From contig NZ_SMAJ01000013.1 of assembly GCF_004346225.1 (NCBI RefSeq), positions 55,898 to 119,897 of the forward strand: DNA of 64,000 bases, written 5' to 3'. This stretch comes from Paralcaligenes ureilyticus. GTDB taxonomy: Bacteria; Pseudomonadota; Gammaproteobacteria; Burkholderiales; Burkholderiaceae_B. The position numbers and the translations under genes were made by a program. Shown here piece by piece: positions 52,593-61,444 of the stretch. Positions within the stretch are counted from its first letter, which is position 1; every line of letters starts with the position of its first letter. The notes beneath the pieces are model-generated. The model made no database searches and was not told the origin of the DNA. It was given only the letters and a program-made list of their open reading frames with translations.

Positions 52593-53678
52593 ATGTCCGG
52601 CAGCACTCTAGGCAAGCTTTTTTGCGTCACCAATTTTGGCGAGTCCCACGGCCCGGCCATCGGTGCGGTGGTCGACGGCTGCCCACCGGGATTGGCGCTG
52701 TGCGAGGCCGACATCCAGCTTGAGCTCGACCGCCGCCGTCCCGGCACTTCGCGGCACGTCACGCAGCGCCAGGAGGCCGATCAGGTGGAGATCCTGTCCG
52801 GGGTGTATCAGGGGCTCACGACCGGGACGCCCATCGCCTTGCTCATACGCAATACCGACGCTCGCAGCAAAGATTACAGCGCCATTGCCGATACCTTTCG
52901 CCCGGGCCACGCCGACTATACCTATTGGCGCAAATTCGGCGAACGCGATCCGCGTGGGGGAGGCCGTTCGTCGGCACGCCTGACGGCGCCTTCGGTGGCG
53001 GCGGGTGCGATCGCCAAAAAATGGTTGGCCCAAACGCATGGCATCGTTATTCGCGGTTATATGAGTCAACTGGGGCCCATCGCCATCCCCTTCGAGTCCT
53101 GGGACGAGGTGGCCAACAATCCTTTTTATGCCCCTAGTGCCGCGATTGTTCCCGAGCTGGAGGCTTTTATGGATCAGTTGCGCCGCGATGGCGATTCGAT
53201 CGGCGCCCGCATCGAGGTTGTGGCCGAAAACCCGCCTGCGGGGTGGGGCGAGCCTTTGTATGATCGGCTCGACGCCGATATTGCCCATGTCATGATGGGG
53301 TTGAATGCGGTCAAGGGCGTTTCGATTGGAGCCGGGTTCGACTGTATTACGCAGCGCGGTTCGGAGCATGGCGATGAGATTACGCCGCAGGGTTTTCTAA
53401 GCAACAATGCGGGCGGCGTGTTGGGCGGGATTTCTTCGGGGCAGGCCATTACCGTTAGCGTGGCGATCAAACCGACGTCCAGTATCCGCATCGAGCGTCA
53501 GTCCATCAATCGCGCGGGCGATCCCGTTGTTGTGCAAACGTTGGGCCGCCACGACCCCTGCGTGGGGATACGCGCTACGCCTATCGTTGAGGCCTTGCTG
53601 GCTATTGTTTTGATGGATCATGCCTTGCGCTTTCGCGCGCAGTGCGGGACGAATGGTCCTGCAGCGGCGCCCTTGTAG
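52593..53678 (+). CDS. aroC: Chorismate synthase
   Basis: Last shikimate-pathway step, EPSP to chorismate, FMN-dependent. The 361-residue protein shows [20 protein letters not shown] (signature 1), [20 protein letters not shown], and the C-terminal signature region [20 protein letters not shown]. The last codons (GCA GCG GCG CCC TTG TAG) lie in REP-head-like sequence, and the TAG stop is inside the GTAG head of the REP at 53675, so the extreme C-terminus was probably remodelled by REP insertion. Confidence 0.97.
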   Translation: MSGSTLGKLFCVTNFGESHGPAIGAVVDGCPPGLALCEADIQLELDRRRPGTSRHVTQRQEADQVEILSGVYQGLTTGTPIALLIRNTDARSKDYSAIADTFRPGHADYTYWRKFGERDPRGGGRSSARLTAPSVAAGAIAKKWLAQTHGIVIRGYMSQLGPIAIPFESWDEVANNPFYAPSAAIVPELEAFMDQLRRDGDSIGARIEVVAENPPAGWGEPLYDRLDADIAHVMMGLNAVKGVSIGAGFDCITQRGSEHGDEITPQGFLSNNAGGVLGGISSGQAITVSVAIKPTSSIRIERQSINRAGDPVVVQTLGRHDPCVGIRATPIVEALLAIVLMDHALRFRAQCGTNGPAAAPL

Positions 53679-53699
53679 CGCCACCCCTTGTGGGTGGCA
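53661..53699 (+). repeat. REP-like hairpin, stem type C, with one tandem head
   Basis: Head unit GCAGCGGCGCCCTT (53661-53674) then a complete REP at 53675-53699: GTAGC head, stem GCCACCC, loop CTTGT, stem GGGTGGC. It overlaps the aroC stop codon. From 53671 onward the sequence matches 63838-64000 almost perfectly. The 501-bp gap to ridA contains only repeats. Confidence 0.85.
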
Positions 53700-53741
53700 T
53701 CAACGCTTCAAACTAACCTGATCTTGCCTAGAACCTTTTTT

Positions 53742-53987
53742 CTAGCCCCGCATCGTGGCCAGTCAAGGCGGGTCGGGCTCGGACGGGCACGGTTCTGGCT
53801 GCGCCAGAACTCCCCGCGCGCAGAACCGGCTTCGGGGCGGCGTGCGAACTCGTGGGGCGAATAGCCCACTGGGCTATTCGCAAGCGTCCCACTCAAACAG
53901 CGCACGCCTTGCATCCCCGAAGCCGGCCCTGCGCGCGGCGCGCCCGAATCGCCCGCCCCGCCTTGACTGGCCACGACGCTCGTGTAG
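53742..53987 (+). repeat. Structured 246-bp repeat element, copy 2
   Basis: P1 GTGGCCAGTCAAGGCGGG (53755-53772) pairs perfectly with 53957-53974. Hairpin P2 53792-53810 (GTTCTGGC/GCCAGAAC). P3 53815-53834 with 53918-53937. P4 53839-53846 with 53901-53908 (GGCGTGCG/CGCACGCC). Hairpin P5 53858-53880. The ends read CTAG and GTAG and lengthen P1 as an imperfect terminal inverted repeat. Same orientation as copies 1 and 3. Confidence 0.82.
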
Positions 53988-54036
53988 TGGGTGTTTGTGG
54001 GGTCGTCGGTGATTCTGGTTGACGTGACCGCCGCTT

Positions 54037-54061
54037 GTAGCGGCAGCCCTTGTGGCTGCCA
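54037..54061 (+). repeat. REP-like hairpin, stem type B
   Basis: GTAGC head, stem GGCAGCC, loop CTTGT, stem GGCTGCC; 49 bp downstream of structured element copy 2, convergent with the REP at 54101-54125. Confidence 0.85.
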
Positions 54062-54100
54062 TCGGCGCTTTATAAATCCCGCCCCGGTCATCAACGATTC

Positions 54101-54125
54101 TGGCAGCCACAAGGGCTGCCACTAC
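54101..54125 (-). repeat. REP-like hairpin, stem type B, inverted
   Basis: Minus-strand reading: GTAGT head, stem GGCAGCC, loop CTTGT, stem GGCTGCC. Same placement relative to the structured element as the inverted REP at 29633-29657. Confidence 0.85.
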
Positions 54126-54145
54126 AAAACGTACCCGCTGCTCAC

Positions 54146-54170
54146 GTAGCGGCACCCCTTGTGGGTGCCA
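54146..54170 (+). repeat. REP-like hairpin, stem type A
   Basis: GTAGC head, stem GGCACCC, loop CTTGT, stem GGGTGCC; it ends 9 bp before the stop codon of the leftward ridA gene. Confidence 0.85.
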
Positions 54171-54179
54171 TTGCGGCCG

Positions 54180-54572
54180 TCAGGCCTGTGGTTTATAGGC
54201 AGTGACGTCGATTTCCACTTTGGCATCTATCATCAGGCGCGCTTCGGTGGTGGATCGGGCTGGCCGGTTTGCACCCAGGCACTCCATGTACACCCGGTTG
54301 AAACTGCCGAAGTCCCGGGCATCGGCCAGCCACACAGTGGTTTTGCAGACATCGTCCAGCGTGCAACCGGCCAGCGCCAGAGCTTTTTCCAGGTGTTTGA
54401 ATACCTGACGGGTCTGTGCTTCGATGCCCCCTGAAACTACCTGTCCTTCTTCGTCGGTCGGGACTTGGCCCGACACGAAGACAAAGTCTCCGGCGCGAAC
54501 GGCCGGCGATAGCGGGCGTGCCTGCCGGTCCGAGGCCGTGGGCGCCTGCCCCAATAATTGAATGGAAGCCAT
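54180..54572 (-). CDS. ridA: RidA-family (YjgF/UK114) protein
   Basis: 130-residue enamine/imine deaminase family member, which removes reactive 2-aminoacrylate produced by PLP serine/threonine dehydratases. Motifs: RPLSPAVRAGDFVFVSGQVP, EAQTRQVFKHLEKALALAGC, and the C-terminal LGANRPARSTTEARLMIDAK with the catalytic Arg. Divergent from the D-amino-acid transporter operon and close to a HexR-like palindrome, so probably co-regulated. It fits a pathway with the D-serine-dehydratase-like enzyme at 60159. Confidence 0.92.
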   Translation of the reverse strand: MASIQLLGQAPTASDRQARPLSPAVRAGDFVFVSGQVPTDEEGQVVSGGIEAQTRQVFKHLEKALALAGCTLDDVCKTTVWLADARDFGSFNRVYMECLGANRPARSTTEARLMIDAKVEIDVTAYKPQA

Positions 54573-54586
54573 TTATTTTTCCTTTT

Positions 54587-54601
54587 TGTAAAAAAATTAC
54601 A
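54587..54601 (+). promoter_or_regulatory. HexR/RpiR-type palindrome 1
   Basis: TGTAAAAAAATTACA is a 15-bp palindrome differing at two bases from the known HexR (RpiR family) site TGTAATTAAATTACA. It lies 15 bp upstream of the ridA ATG, in its leader or promoter. Confidence 0.65.
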
Positions 54602-54624
54602 GGAAAACCCTGATGTGGAGGGTA

Positions 54625-54653
54625 TTGACGTAGATTTATTCGGTGATTAGCAT
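54625..54653 (+). promoter_or_regulatory. Candidate sigma-70 promoter of the ABC transporter operon
   Basis: TTGACG (54625-54630) and TAGCAT (54648-54653) with a 17-bp spacer, 35 bp before the ATG at 54688. The second palindrome starts 7 bp after the -10 box, where a bound repressor would block initiation. Confidence 0.5.
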
Positions 54654-54659
54654 TCTATT

Positions 54660-54674
54660 TGTAATTTTATTACT
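54660..54674 (+). promoter_or_regulatory. HexR/RpiR-type palindrome 2
   Basis: TGTAATTTTATTACT, 12 of 15 bases like the HexR site, between the candidate -10 box and the AAAAGG ribosome site of the binding-protein gene. The RpiR regulator at 61445 in the same operon is the natural candidate to bind it. Confidence 0.6.
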
Positions 54675-54687
54675 AAAAGGTGCCACG

Positions 54688-56277
54688 ATGCAATCTTCCC
54701 GTTTCAGCAAAAATAGTCTGTTTCTTGAGCAGCACAGTCCGGCTCGGCGCAAGATTTTATGGATGGGCGCCGCGGGCCTGTCGGCCGCCGTGTTGGCCGG
54801 AAACAAGGTTTTCGCCGCAGGCAAGGATCAGTCCGCCAGCCTGGCGATGATAGGCGATCCGCAAACCCTCGATCCCATGCTGACCACGGCGGATCTGGTG
54901 GGCACCATCATGCAGCATGTTTACGAGCCGCTCTATACCTTCGATGCGAAATGGAATGTGGTTCCCATGCTGGCGGTGGCGCTGCCGGTCATTTCGGATG
55001 ACGGGAAAGTATTTGAAATTGCCTTGCGCGAGGGAGTGAATTTTCATAACGGCCAGAAAATGACCGCGGAAGATGTCGTGGCCTCGCTTGACCGGTGGAG
55101 CAAGATATCGCCGCGCGGCAAGGCGGTTGCCAAGGAAATTGCCGAGATAAAAATAATATCGCCTTCCAAGATTGCCATACATCTGAATAATCGGTATGCG
55201 CCTTTGCTGGCTCAACTGGCGTTTTCCTCCAGCATGGCGGCCATTATGCCCAAGAGCACGATTGCCGCGCAGCTGACCCAGTTCATTGGAACGGGGCCTT
55301 ATAAATTGAAAGAGCGCCGCCCCGATCAGTACACCATATTGGACCGCTTCGATTCTTATTCGGCGCGCACGGAGGCGCCCAGCGGCTACGGTGGCCGGCG
55401 CACCGCAGTGATCAAAGAGCTGCGGTTTGTTCCGGTGCCCGATTCGAATACGCGGGTCGAGGGCGCCTTGTCGGGCCAGTTTGCCTACGCCGATTTGTTG
55501 CCGGTAGAGTCTGTGAAGCGAGTTGAACGCGGCGGCGCGTCCGTTGTGCCTATTATCACCAAGAATTTTGGCTTTCCTTATCTGGTCTTCAACACCAAAG
55601 AGGGCACGCTGCAGTCGCAGCCCATGCGCCAGGCGGCGCAGACTGCCATGGGGACCGAAGAGTTGCTGGCTGCCGCATTTGGCGATCCGCGCTTCTTTAT
55701 CGTCGAGCCCAATTTCTTCCCGAAAGGCACGCCATATTATTCGGATGCGGGCGCCGGGCATTACAACAATAACGATCCCAAGAAAGCCGCCGAATTGGCC
55801 AAAAAGGCGGGTTACGCCAATAAGCCCATACGCATTCTGGCAAGCCGGCAGTACGAGTTTCACTACAACATCGCCATGGTTCTGGTCGAACAGTTCAAGC
55901 GCGCCGGGTTGGCGACCGATTTGCAGGTGGTCGATTGGGCCACGCTGCTGCAGCGGCGCAATGATGCCAAGCTGTGGGATATCTACATTACTCATTCGGG
56001 TCTGTTCCCCGAGCCCATGCTGTCGCCTCCGCAACTGGGGTCCGGTGCGCCGGGCTGGTGGGAATCGCCCGAAAAGGCCGCCACCATCAAGGCTTTCAAC
56101 GATGCGGTGGACTTGAACAAGCGCGGGCCTTTGTGGGGCGCGGTGCAAAAAGTCGTTTACGATCAGGTGCCGTTCGTTGAGCTGGGCAAGTTCAACAGCT
56201 TGTCGGCGCGGTCGAGCAAGCTGCAGAATTTCGTGCCGGGGGCCTGGCCGTTCTTCTGGAACGCCACGCTCGCCTGA
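54688..56277 (+). CDS. Peptide-type (family 5) ABC transporter substrate-binding protein
   Basis: 529-residue periplasmic receptor of the DppA/OppA family. A long signal region RRKILWMGAAGLSAAVLAGN KVFAAG carries an RR pair and may be Tat or Sec. Then IGDPQTLDPMLTTADLVGTI, FEIALREGVNFHNGQKMTAE DVVASL and FIGTGPYKLKERRPDQYTIL. ATG 54688 has AAAAGG 7 bp upstream. First gene of a transporter-catabolism operon running to 63.8 kb. The ligand is probably a D-amino-acid-containing peptide or N-acyl-D-amino acid, inferred from the downstream enzymes. Confidence 0.92.
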   Translation: MQSSRFSKNSLFLEQHSPARRKILWMGAAGLSAAVLAGNKVFAAGKDQSASLAMIGDPQTLDPMLTTADLVGTIMQHVYEPLYTFDAKWNVVPMLAVALPVISDDGKVFEIALREGVNFHNGQKMTAEDVVASLDRWSKISPRGKAVAKEIAEIKIISPSKIAIHLNNRYAPLLAQLAFSSSMAAIMPKSTIAAQLTQFIGTGPYKLKERRPDQYTILDRFDSYSARTEAPSGYGGRRTAVIKELRFVPVPDSNTRVEGALSGQFAYADLLPVESVKRVERGGASVVPIITKNFGFPYLVFNTKEGTLQSQPMRQAAQTAMGTEELLAAAFGDPRFFIVEPNFFPKGTPYYSDAGAGHYNNNDPKKAAELAKKAGYANKPIRILASRQYEFHYNIAMVLVEQFKRAGLATDLQVVDWATLLQRRNDAKLWDIYITHSGLFPEPMLSPPQLGSGAPGWWESPEKAATIKAFNDAVDLNKRGPLWGAVQKVVYDQVPFVELGKFNSLSARSSKLQNFVPGAWPFFWNATLA

Positions 56278-56292
56278 CGGGCGTCCACACGT

Positions 56293-57249
56293 ATGATCTC
56301 GTCCATAAAGTTCTTGTTCGCGCGTACCCTGGGCGCCTTGATGGTGCTGGTGATCGTGGCGATTCTGGTCTTTTCTCTGGTGCATATGGCCTCGGGAGAC
56401 CCCATCGCTGTGCTTCTCGGGGATCAGGCCACAGCCAGCGACATCGCGCAAGTTCGGGCCATGTATGGACTTGATCAGCCCTTGTGGACCCAGTTTTTTC
56501 TGTGGGTGCAGCAAGTGCTGCACGGCAACCTGGGCACCTCCTTATTCTTGCAAAGGCCCGTGGCTCAGGTATTGATCGAGCGGGCCGAGCCCACTTTGCT
56601 GCTGGCGTTTTTCTCGGTTGTGATTGCCACGTTGATCGGTGTGCCTTGCGGAGCCCTGGCGGCGGTTTGGCGGGGGTCGAAGATAGATCAGGTGGTCAGT
56701 GCCGTGGCGATGCTGGCGGCCAGCGTGCCCAGCTTCTGGATGGGCTTGATACTGATCCGGGTCTTTGCCGTGCAGATGGGCTGGTTTCCGGCTTCAGGCT
56801 ACGGGCCGCCCGAAGCCAGCCTGGCGGGGCGCATTGACCATCTGGTGTTGCCGTCCGTTGTGCTGGGCGTATTGAATTCCGCCCTGATCATTCGCTTTAC
56901 CCGGGCCTCGATGCTCGACACCCTGGGCGAAGATTATGTGCGTACGGCTCGCGCCAAGGGCCTGTCGGAAACCACAATCATGGTCAAGCACGTGATGAAG
57001 AATGCGCTGATCCCCATTGTGACGGTCATCGGCCTGACGGCGGCGCTCATGATAGGCGGCACCTGTGTGACCGAGACGGTTTTCAATTTGCCTGGGGTAG
57101 GGGGACTGGTGGTGCGCGCGGTGCTGCGCCGCGATTATCCGGTTATCCAGGGCACGTTGCTGGTGGTGGCGTTTATTTATGTGCTGATCAATTTCTTTAT
57201 TGATTTTTTATATACCGTTATCGATCCGCGAATCCGCTTGCGCAAGTAA
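56293..57249 (+). CDS. Peptide-type ABC transporter permease (DppB-like)
   Basis: 318-residue inner-membrane permease with six expected helices (FLFARTLGALMVLVIVAILV at the start). The conserved EAA loop is EDYVRTARAKGLSETTIMVK, and GTCVTETVFNLPGVGGLVVR is a further family signature. It starts 15 bp after the binding-protein stop. Confidence 0.94.
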   Translation: MISSIKFLFARTLGALMVLVIVAILVFSLVHMASGDPIAVLLGDQATASDIAQVRAMYGLDQPLWTQFFLWVQQVLHGNLGTSLFLQRPVAQVLIERAEPTLLLAFFSVVIATLIGVPCGALAAVWRGSKIDQVVSAVAMLAASVPSFWMGLILIRVFAVQMGWFPASGYGPPEASLAGRIDHLVLPSVVLGVLNSALIIRFTRASMLDTLGEDYVRTARAKGLSETTIMVKHVMKNALIPIVTVIGLTAALMIGGTCVTETVFNLPGVGGLVVRAVLRRDYPVIQGTLLVVAFIYVLINFFIDFLYTVIDPRIRLRK

Positions 57250-57258
57250 CCCACGGCC

Positions 57259-58125
57259 ATGACCCTATCCTCAACAAAATCAGACAGCCGTTTCAAATAC
57301 CTGGCACGCCGCTATTTCGCTCGCCGGGTGGTGTTGTTTGCAACAGTGCTGCTGGCCATTGTGGTGCTGGTGGCGGTCAGCATCTCCTGGTTGTCCCACG
57401 TCGACCCCAACTCCATATCCATTATGCAGCGCCTCAAATCGCCGTCCCTGTCGCATTGGGCAGGCACCGATCAGTTGGGGCGCGATGTTTTTCTGAGAAT
57501 GGCCTACGGCGGGCGCTATTCGCTCACCATCGGTTTTGTGACGGCGTTTGGCGCCGTTGTGATCGGGACGTTCCTGGGCATGGTGGCCGGCTACTTCCGC
57601 TGGGCCGATACGCCGATCATGCGGGTCGTCGACGCCATGATGGCCTTTCCCGATATTCTCCTGGGTATCGCGCTGGTCGCCATTTTGGGGCCGTCGCTTT
57701 GGAACGTGGTGCTGGCTTTGGTGATTGTTTATACCCCCAGGGTTGCCCGGGTGGCGCGCGCCTCGACCCTGGTGTTAAGAGATCTGTTATATGTGGATGC
57801 CGCCCGGGCCATCGGCACGCCCACGTGGAAAATCCTTTATCTGCACGTGCTGCCCGGCCTGATTTCGCCCGTTCTGGTGCAGCTGACTTTTATTTTTGCG
57901 TATGCCATTCTGGCCGAGGCGGCTCTGTCGTTTCTGGGGGTGGGCGTGCCGCCTTCCATTCCCACTTGGGGCACGATGATTTCAGGCAGCCTGAACTACT
58001 CCGACCAGGCGTTCTGGACGATTATCTATCCCGGCCTTGCCATTGTGGTGACGTCGCTCTCCTTGCAGGTTGCCGGCGATGGCATACGCGATTGCCTGGA
58101 CCCCAAGCTCAGGAAGGCCGCATGA
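57259..58125 (+). CDS. Peptide-type ABC transporter permease (DppC-like)
   Basis: 288 residues; second permease. Typical blocks: HWAGTDQLGRDVFLRMAYGG, the EAA-type loop LLYVDAARAIGTPTWKILYL, and EAALSFLGVGVPPSIPTWGT. The stop overlaps the first ATPase gene as ATGA. Confidence 0.94.
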   Translation: MTLSSTKSDSRFKYLARRYFARRVVLFATVLLAIVVLVAVSISWLSHVDPNSISIMQRLKSPSLSHWAGTDQLGRDVFLRMAYGGRYSLTIGFVTAFGAVVIGTFLGMVAGYFRWADTPIMRVVDAMMAFPDILLGIALVAILGPSLWNVVLALVIVYTPRVARVARASTLVLRDLLYVDAARAIGTPTWKILYLHVLPGLISPVLVQLTFIFAYAILAEAALSFLGVGVPPSIPTWGTMISGSLNYSDQAFWTIIYPGLAIVVTSLSLQVAGDGIRDCLDPKLRKAA

Positions 58126-59162
58126 CGAACTCATCCGACAGCAATGCCGTGCGTATCGAGGTGGAGTCCCTGTCGACCTCGTTCATGACCGATCACGGGC
58201 GGGTGCAAAGCGTGCGCGACGTATCGTTTGCGATCCCCTCTGGCCAGACCCTCGCTTTGGTGGGCGAATCGGGCTCCGGGAAATCGGTGACCAGCCTGAG
58301 CCTGATGGGCCTGCACGCGCGTACATCGCTGCCTGAAGTGGGCGGCCGCGCCCTTTTTTTGCGGCGCAATGGCCAGCGGGTCAGCCTGTTCGATTTGCCG
58401 GAAAAAGAGTTCCGCACCTTGCGCGGCAACGAAATGGCCATGATTTTCCAGGAGCCCATGACCAGCCTGAACCCGCTGTTGACCGTAGGCGAGCAGATTG
58501 CCGAGGCGACCCGCCTGCATTTGGCTTATGGTCGCAAGGAGGCGTGGGCCCATGCCCAGCGCATGCTCGATCTGGTGGAGATCCCGGCCGCTGCGCGCCG
58601 GGTCAGCGAATACCCGCACGAGCTCTCGGGCGGCATGCGCCAGCGGGTCATGATTGCCCTGGCTATGGCGTGTTCGCCCACTTTGCTGATCGCCGACGAG
58701 CCCACCACGGCGCTGGATGTCACCATCCAGGCGCAGATCCTGGCGCTCATCGGGCGGTTGCAGAAGGAGACGGGCATGAGCGTTTTGTTCATCACCCATA
58801 ATCTGGGGGTGGTGGCGCAGTATGCCGATAATGTAGCGGTCATGTATGCCGGAAAAATAGTCGAAATGGGAGATGTCAGGCGCGTGTTCGCCAAGCCGGC
58901 GCATCCTTATACCCAGGCCTTGCTCAATTGCCTGCCCGCGATGGCCAAGAAGGCGAATGTTCGCGACGGCCACGGACGATTGCGCCTGGCGGCCATAGAA
59001 GGGCAGGTGTCGAGCCCCTTCAATATGCCGCCGGGTTGTGCGTTCAGCCCGCGTTGTCCCTTGGCCGATGCGCAATGCGATGCCGCCGCACCGGAGTCGA
59101 CTCGCCTGGAGAACCAGGGCGGGTATGTGCGCTGCTTCAAGGCGCAAGGAGTGGTGGCATGA
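58122..59162 (+). CDS. Peptide-type ABC transporter ATPase (DppD-like)
   Basis: 346-residue nucleotide-binding protein. Walker [18 protein letters not shown]-loop [20 protein letters not shown], signature [16 protein letters not shown], Walker [16 protein letters not shown], His switch FITHNLGV. The C-terminal oligopeptide-transporter domain has the cysteine cluster ([16 protein letters not shown]) that often binds [4Fe-4S] or structures the tail. Overlaps both neighbours by 4 bp. Confidence 0.95.
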   Translation: MTNSSDSNAVRIEVESLSTSFMTDHGRVQSVRDVSFAIPSGQTLALVGESGSGKSVTSLSLMGLHARTSLPEVGGRALFLRRNGQRVSLFDLPEKEFRTLRGNEMAMIFQEPMTSLNPLLTVGEQIAEATRLHLAYGRKEAWAHAQRMLDLVEIPAAARRVSEYPHELSGGMRQRVMIALAMACSPTLLIADEPTTALDVTIQAQILALIGRLQKETGMSVLFITHNLGVVAQYADNVAVMYAGKIVEMGDVRRVFAKPAHPYTQALLNCLPAMAKKANVRDGHGRLRLAAIEGQVSSPFNMPPGCAFSPRCPLADAQCDAAAPESTRLENQGGYVRCFKAQGVVA

Positions 59163-60124
59163 GTGCGCTGGAACCCTTGGTGGAAATTCAAGGCCTGAGT
59201 AAAAATTTTGGCCCGCGCGCGGCACCGGTCCAGGCGGTCAGCAATGTAAGCTTTTCCATTATGAAAGGTGAAACGGTTGGCCTGGTGGGGGAATCGGGCT
59301 CGGGCAAAACGACGATTGGGCGCATGCTTAGCCGGCTAACCGATCCTAGCGCGGGCCACATGTGGTATCACGGCGTGCAGCCCGCCGTGGATTTGGCCGT
59401 GCTTAGCCAGCGTCAATACCGCTCGCTGCGTGCCGAAATCCAGGTCGTGTTTCAAGACCCCTACGCGAGTCTCAACCCGCGCATGCGCATCCGCCAGGTT
59501 TTGGGCGAGGCGCTGGATGCGCATGGTTTGGCCGTCGGCTCGGCCCGCATGCCGCGGATTTACGAACTGCTAAAGCAGGTCGGCTTGAACGAAGAGCATG
59601 CAGAGCGTTTTCCGCATGAGTTTTCGGGAGGCCAGCGGCAACGTATCGGGATCGCCCGGGCGCTGGCGGTCGAGCCCAAATTCATTGTGGCCGACGAACC
59701 CTTGTCGGCGCTGGATGTGTCGATCCAGGCGCAGGTCATTAATTTACTGGGCGACATCAAGGACCGGCTGGGCCTCACCATGCTGTTGATCTCGCACGAT
59801 CTGGATGTGGTTGAATATCTGTGCGACCGGGTGGTCGTACTCTATCTGGGCCGAGTCGTGGAGATCGCGCCGACCCAAAAGCTTTATACCCAGGCCTTGC
59901 ACCCCTACACTCAGGCCTTGCTGGCCGCGTCGCCGACTCCCGATCCGGAGGTGGCGCGTCCGGTTCAGGTGCTCGAGGGGGATTTGCCCAGCCCGGCCAA
60001 TCCCCCCTCGGGCTGTGTATTCCGGACGCGTTGTCCTTTGGCCGAAGCCCGTTGCGCGCAGGCCGATATGACGTTGCGCGAGCACAGCCCCGGCCACTGG
60101 CAGGCATGCTGGCGCAATTTTTAA
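59159..60124 (+). CDS. Peptide-type ABC transporter ATPase (DppF-like)
   Basis: 321 residues. Walker A GESGSGKTTIGRMLSRLTD, Q-loop VVFQDPYASLNPRMRIRQVL, signature FSGGQRQRIGIARALA, Walker B IVADEPLSALDVSIQ, switch LISHDLDVVEYL, and the tail motif GCVFRTRCPLAEARCAQ. Pairs with the preceding ATPase to drive the importer. Confidence 0.95.
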   Translation: MSALEPLVEIQGLSKNFGPRAAPVQAVSNVSFSIMKGETVGLVGESGSGKTTIGRMLSRLTDPSAGHMWYHGVQPAVDLAVLSQRQYRSLRAEIQVVFQDPYASLNPRMRIRQVLGEALDAHGLAVGSARMPRIYELLKQVGLNEEHAERFPHEFSGGQRQRIGIARALAVEPKFIVADEPLSALDVSIQAQVINLLGDIKDRLGLTMLLISHDLDVVEYLCDRVVVLYLGRVVEIAPTQKLYTQALHPYTQALLAASPTPDPEVARPVQVLEGDLPSPANPPSGCVFRTRCPLAEARCAQADMTLREHSPGHWQACWRNF

Positions 60125-60158
60125 CCGAATCGGGAAAGAATCAAAGGTGGGAATCGAT

Positions 60159-61433
60159 ATGAGCATGAATCCGAAAAACAGCTTGAACCGCGGCTTTAAA
60201 GGCTTTCCGTATGCGGCCAAGCCGTGCTCCGCCGACGAGATCGGCCAGTACGGCTGGAATCTGTATGGCGATGACCTGCCTTACCCCATGGCGGTCATCA
60301 AAGAGGCCGAGCTCGAGCATAATTTGCGCTGGATGCAGGCGTTTGCCAAAGAGCGAAATATTTTTATCGCGCCGCACGGCAAAACGACCATGTCGCCTCA
60401 GCTGTTTCGCAGGCAGCTTGAAATGGGGGCCTGGGGCATGACCTTTGCCACCGTGTTTCAGATCAATGCCGGGCTGGAAGCCGGCGCCAAGCGCATCATC
60501 ATTGCCAACCAGGTCGTGAATGACGCCGATCTGGATTCGCTTGCCTACCTGCTCGAAGCCGATCGCGAGTTGCACGTGTGGTTTTTGGTCGATTCGCTCG
60601 CTCAGGTCGACCAGATCGAATCGTGGGCGCAGCGGCGCGCGAAGAAGCTGCGTTTCGACTGCCTGCTGGAAGTGGGTATCGAAGGCCAGCGTACCGGCTG
60701 CCGGACCTTCGATCAGGCCATCGAACTGGCCGGGTGCATTCGAAGCTCTGCCAGCCTGGCTCTGGGGGGAATAGAGTGTTACGAAGGCGGCCTGGCGCAT
60801 TGTCAGAGCGAACATGATCGCCACGAGGTCGGGGTGCTGATGGCGCGTGTGGAAGAAATTACCAAAGCGTGCGATAGGCTGGGCTTTTTCGAAGGGGATC
60901 AAATCATACTCAGCGCGGGCGGGTCGGCGGTGTTCGATCTGGTCGTGCCCGGGCTCAGATTGTCCTTGTCCAAACCGGTGGCGGGCGTTTTACGCTCGGG
61001 CTGCTACATCACGCACGATCACGATTTTTATTCGAAGATGCTGCACAACGTCGAGCAGCGTGAAGGCTTGAAGGCAAGCCTATTGCCCGCCCTGGAAGTC
61101 TGGGCCATGGTGCAGTCGGTGCCTGAACCCGGTCTGGCCATTTTAAGTTGCGGCAAACGGGATATTTCCTACGATTTGTCGTTGCCCATCGTCACGCATT
61201 ACGCCGCCAAGGGCCGCCGTGAAAAGGTGCCGGCTCCTGCGGATTGGGCCATTTCGGCGCTTAACGATCAGCACGCTTATTTGCGTTTTGCGCCAGGCCC
61301 TCTCGCCCCGCGGGTCGGCGACCGGATCATCATGGGGATATCGCATCCGTGCACCACTTTTGATAAATGGACCTGGATGCCTGTTGTTGACGCGGCGGGT
61401 ACCGTGGTCTCGGCCATTACGACACGTTTTTAG
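60159..61433 (+). CDS. D-serine dehydratase-like PLP enzyme (alanine racemase fold III)
   Basis: 424 residues of the D-threonine aldolase/DSD1-like group. The PLP lysine is Lys75 in IAPHGKTTMSPQLF. The C-terminal metal motif His396-x-Cys398 (GISHPCTTFDKW) matches the zinc HxC of D-serine dehydratases rather than the HxD of D-threonine aldolases. Expected reaction: a D-hydroxyamino acid to an oxoacid plus ammonia, or a related deamination. ATG 60159 has AAAGGTGGG upstream; a GTG at 60147 is in frame. RidA encoded nearby would deal with the 2-aminoacrylate intermediate. Confidence 0.85.
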   Translation: MSMNPKNSLNRGFKGFPYAAKPCSADEIGQYGWNLYGDDLPYPMAVIKEAELEHNLRWMQAFAKERNIFIAPHGKTTMSPQLFRRQLEMGAWGMTFATVFQINAGLEAGAKRIIIANQVVNDADLDSLAYLLEADRELHVWFLVDSLAQVDQIESWAQRRAKKLRFDCLLEVGIEGQRTGCRTFDQAIELAGCIRSSASLALGGIECYEGGLAHCQSEHDRHEVGVLMARVEEITKACDRLGFFEGDQIILSAGGSAVFDLVVPGLRLSLSKPVAGVLRSGCYITHDHDFYSKMLHNVEQREGLKASLLPALEVWAMVQSVPEPGLAILSCGKRDISYDLSLPIVTHYAAKGRREKVPAPADWAISALNDQHAYLRFAPGPLAPRVGDRIIMGISHPCTTFDKWTWMPVVDAAGTVVSAITTRF

Positions 61434-61444
61434 GGACTAGGGCG

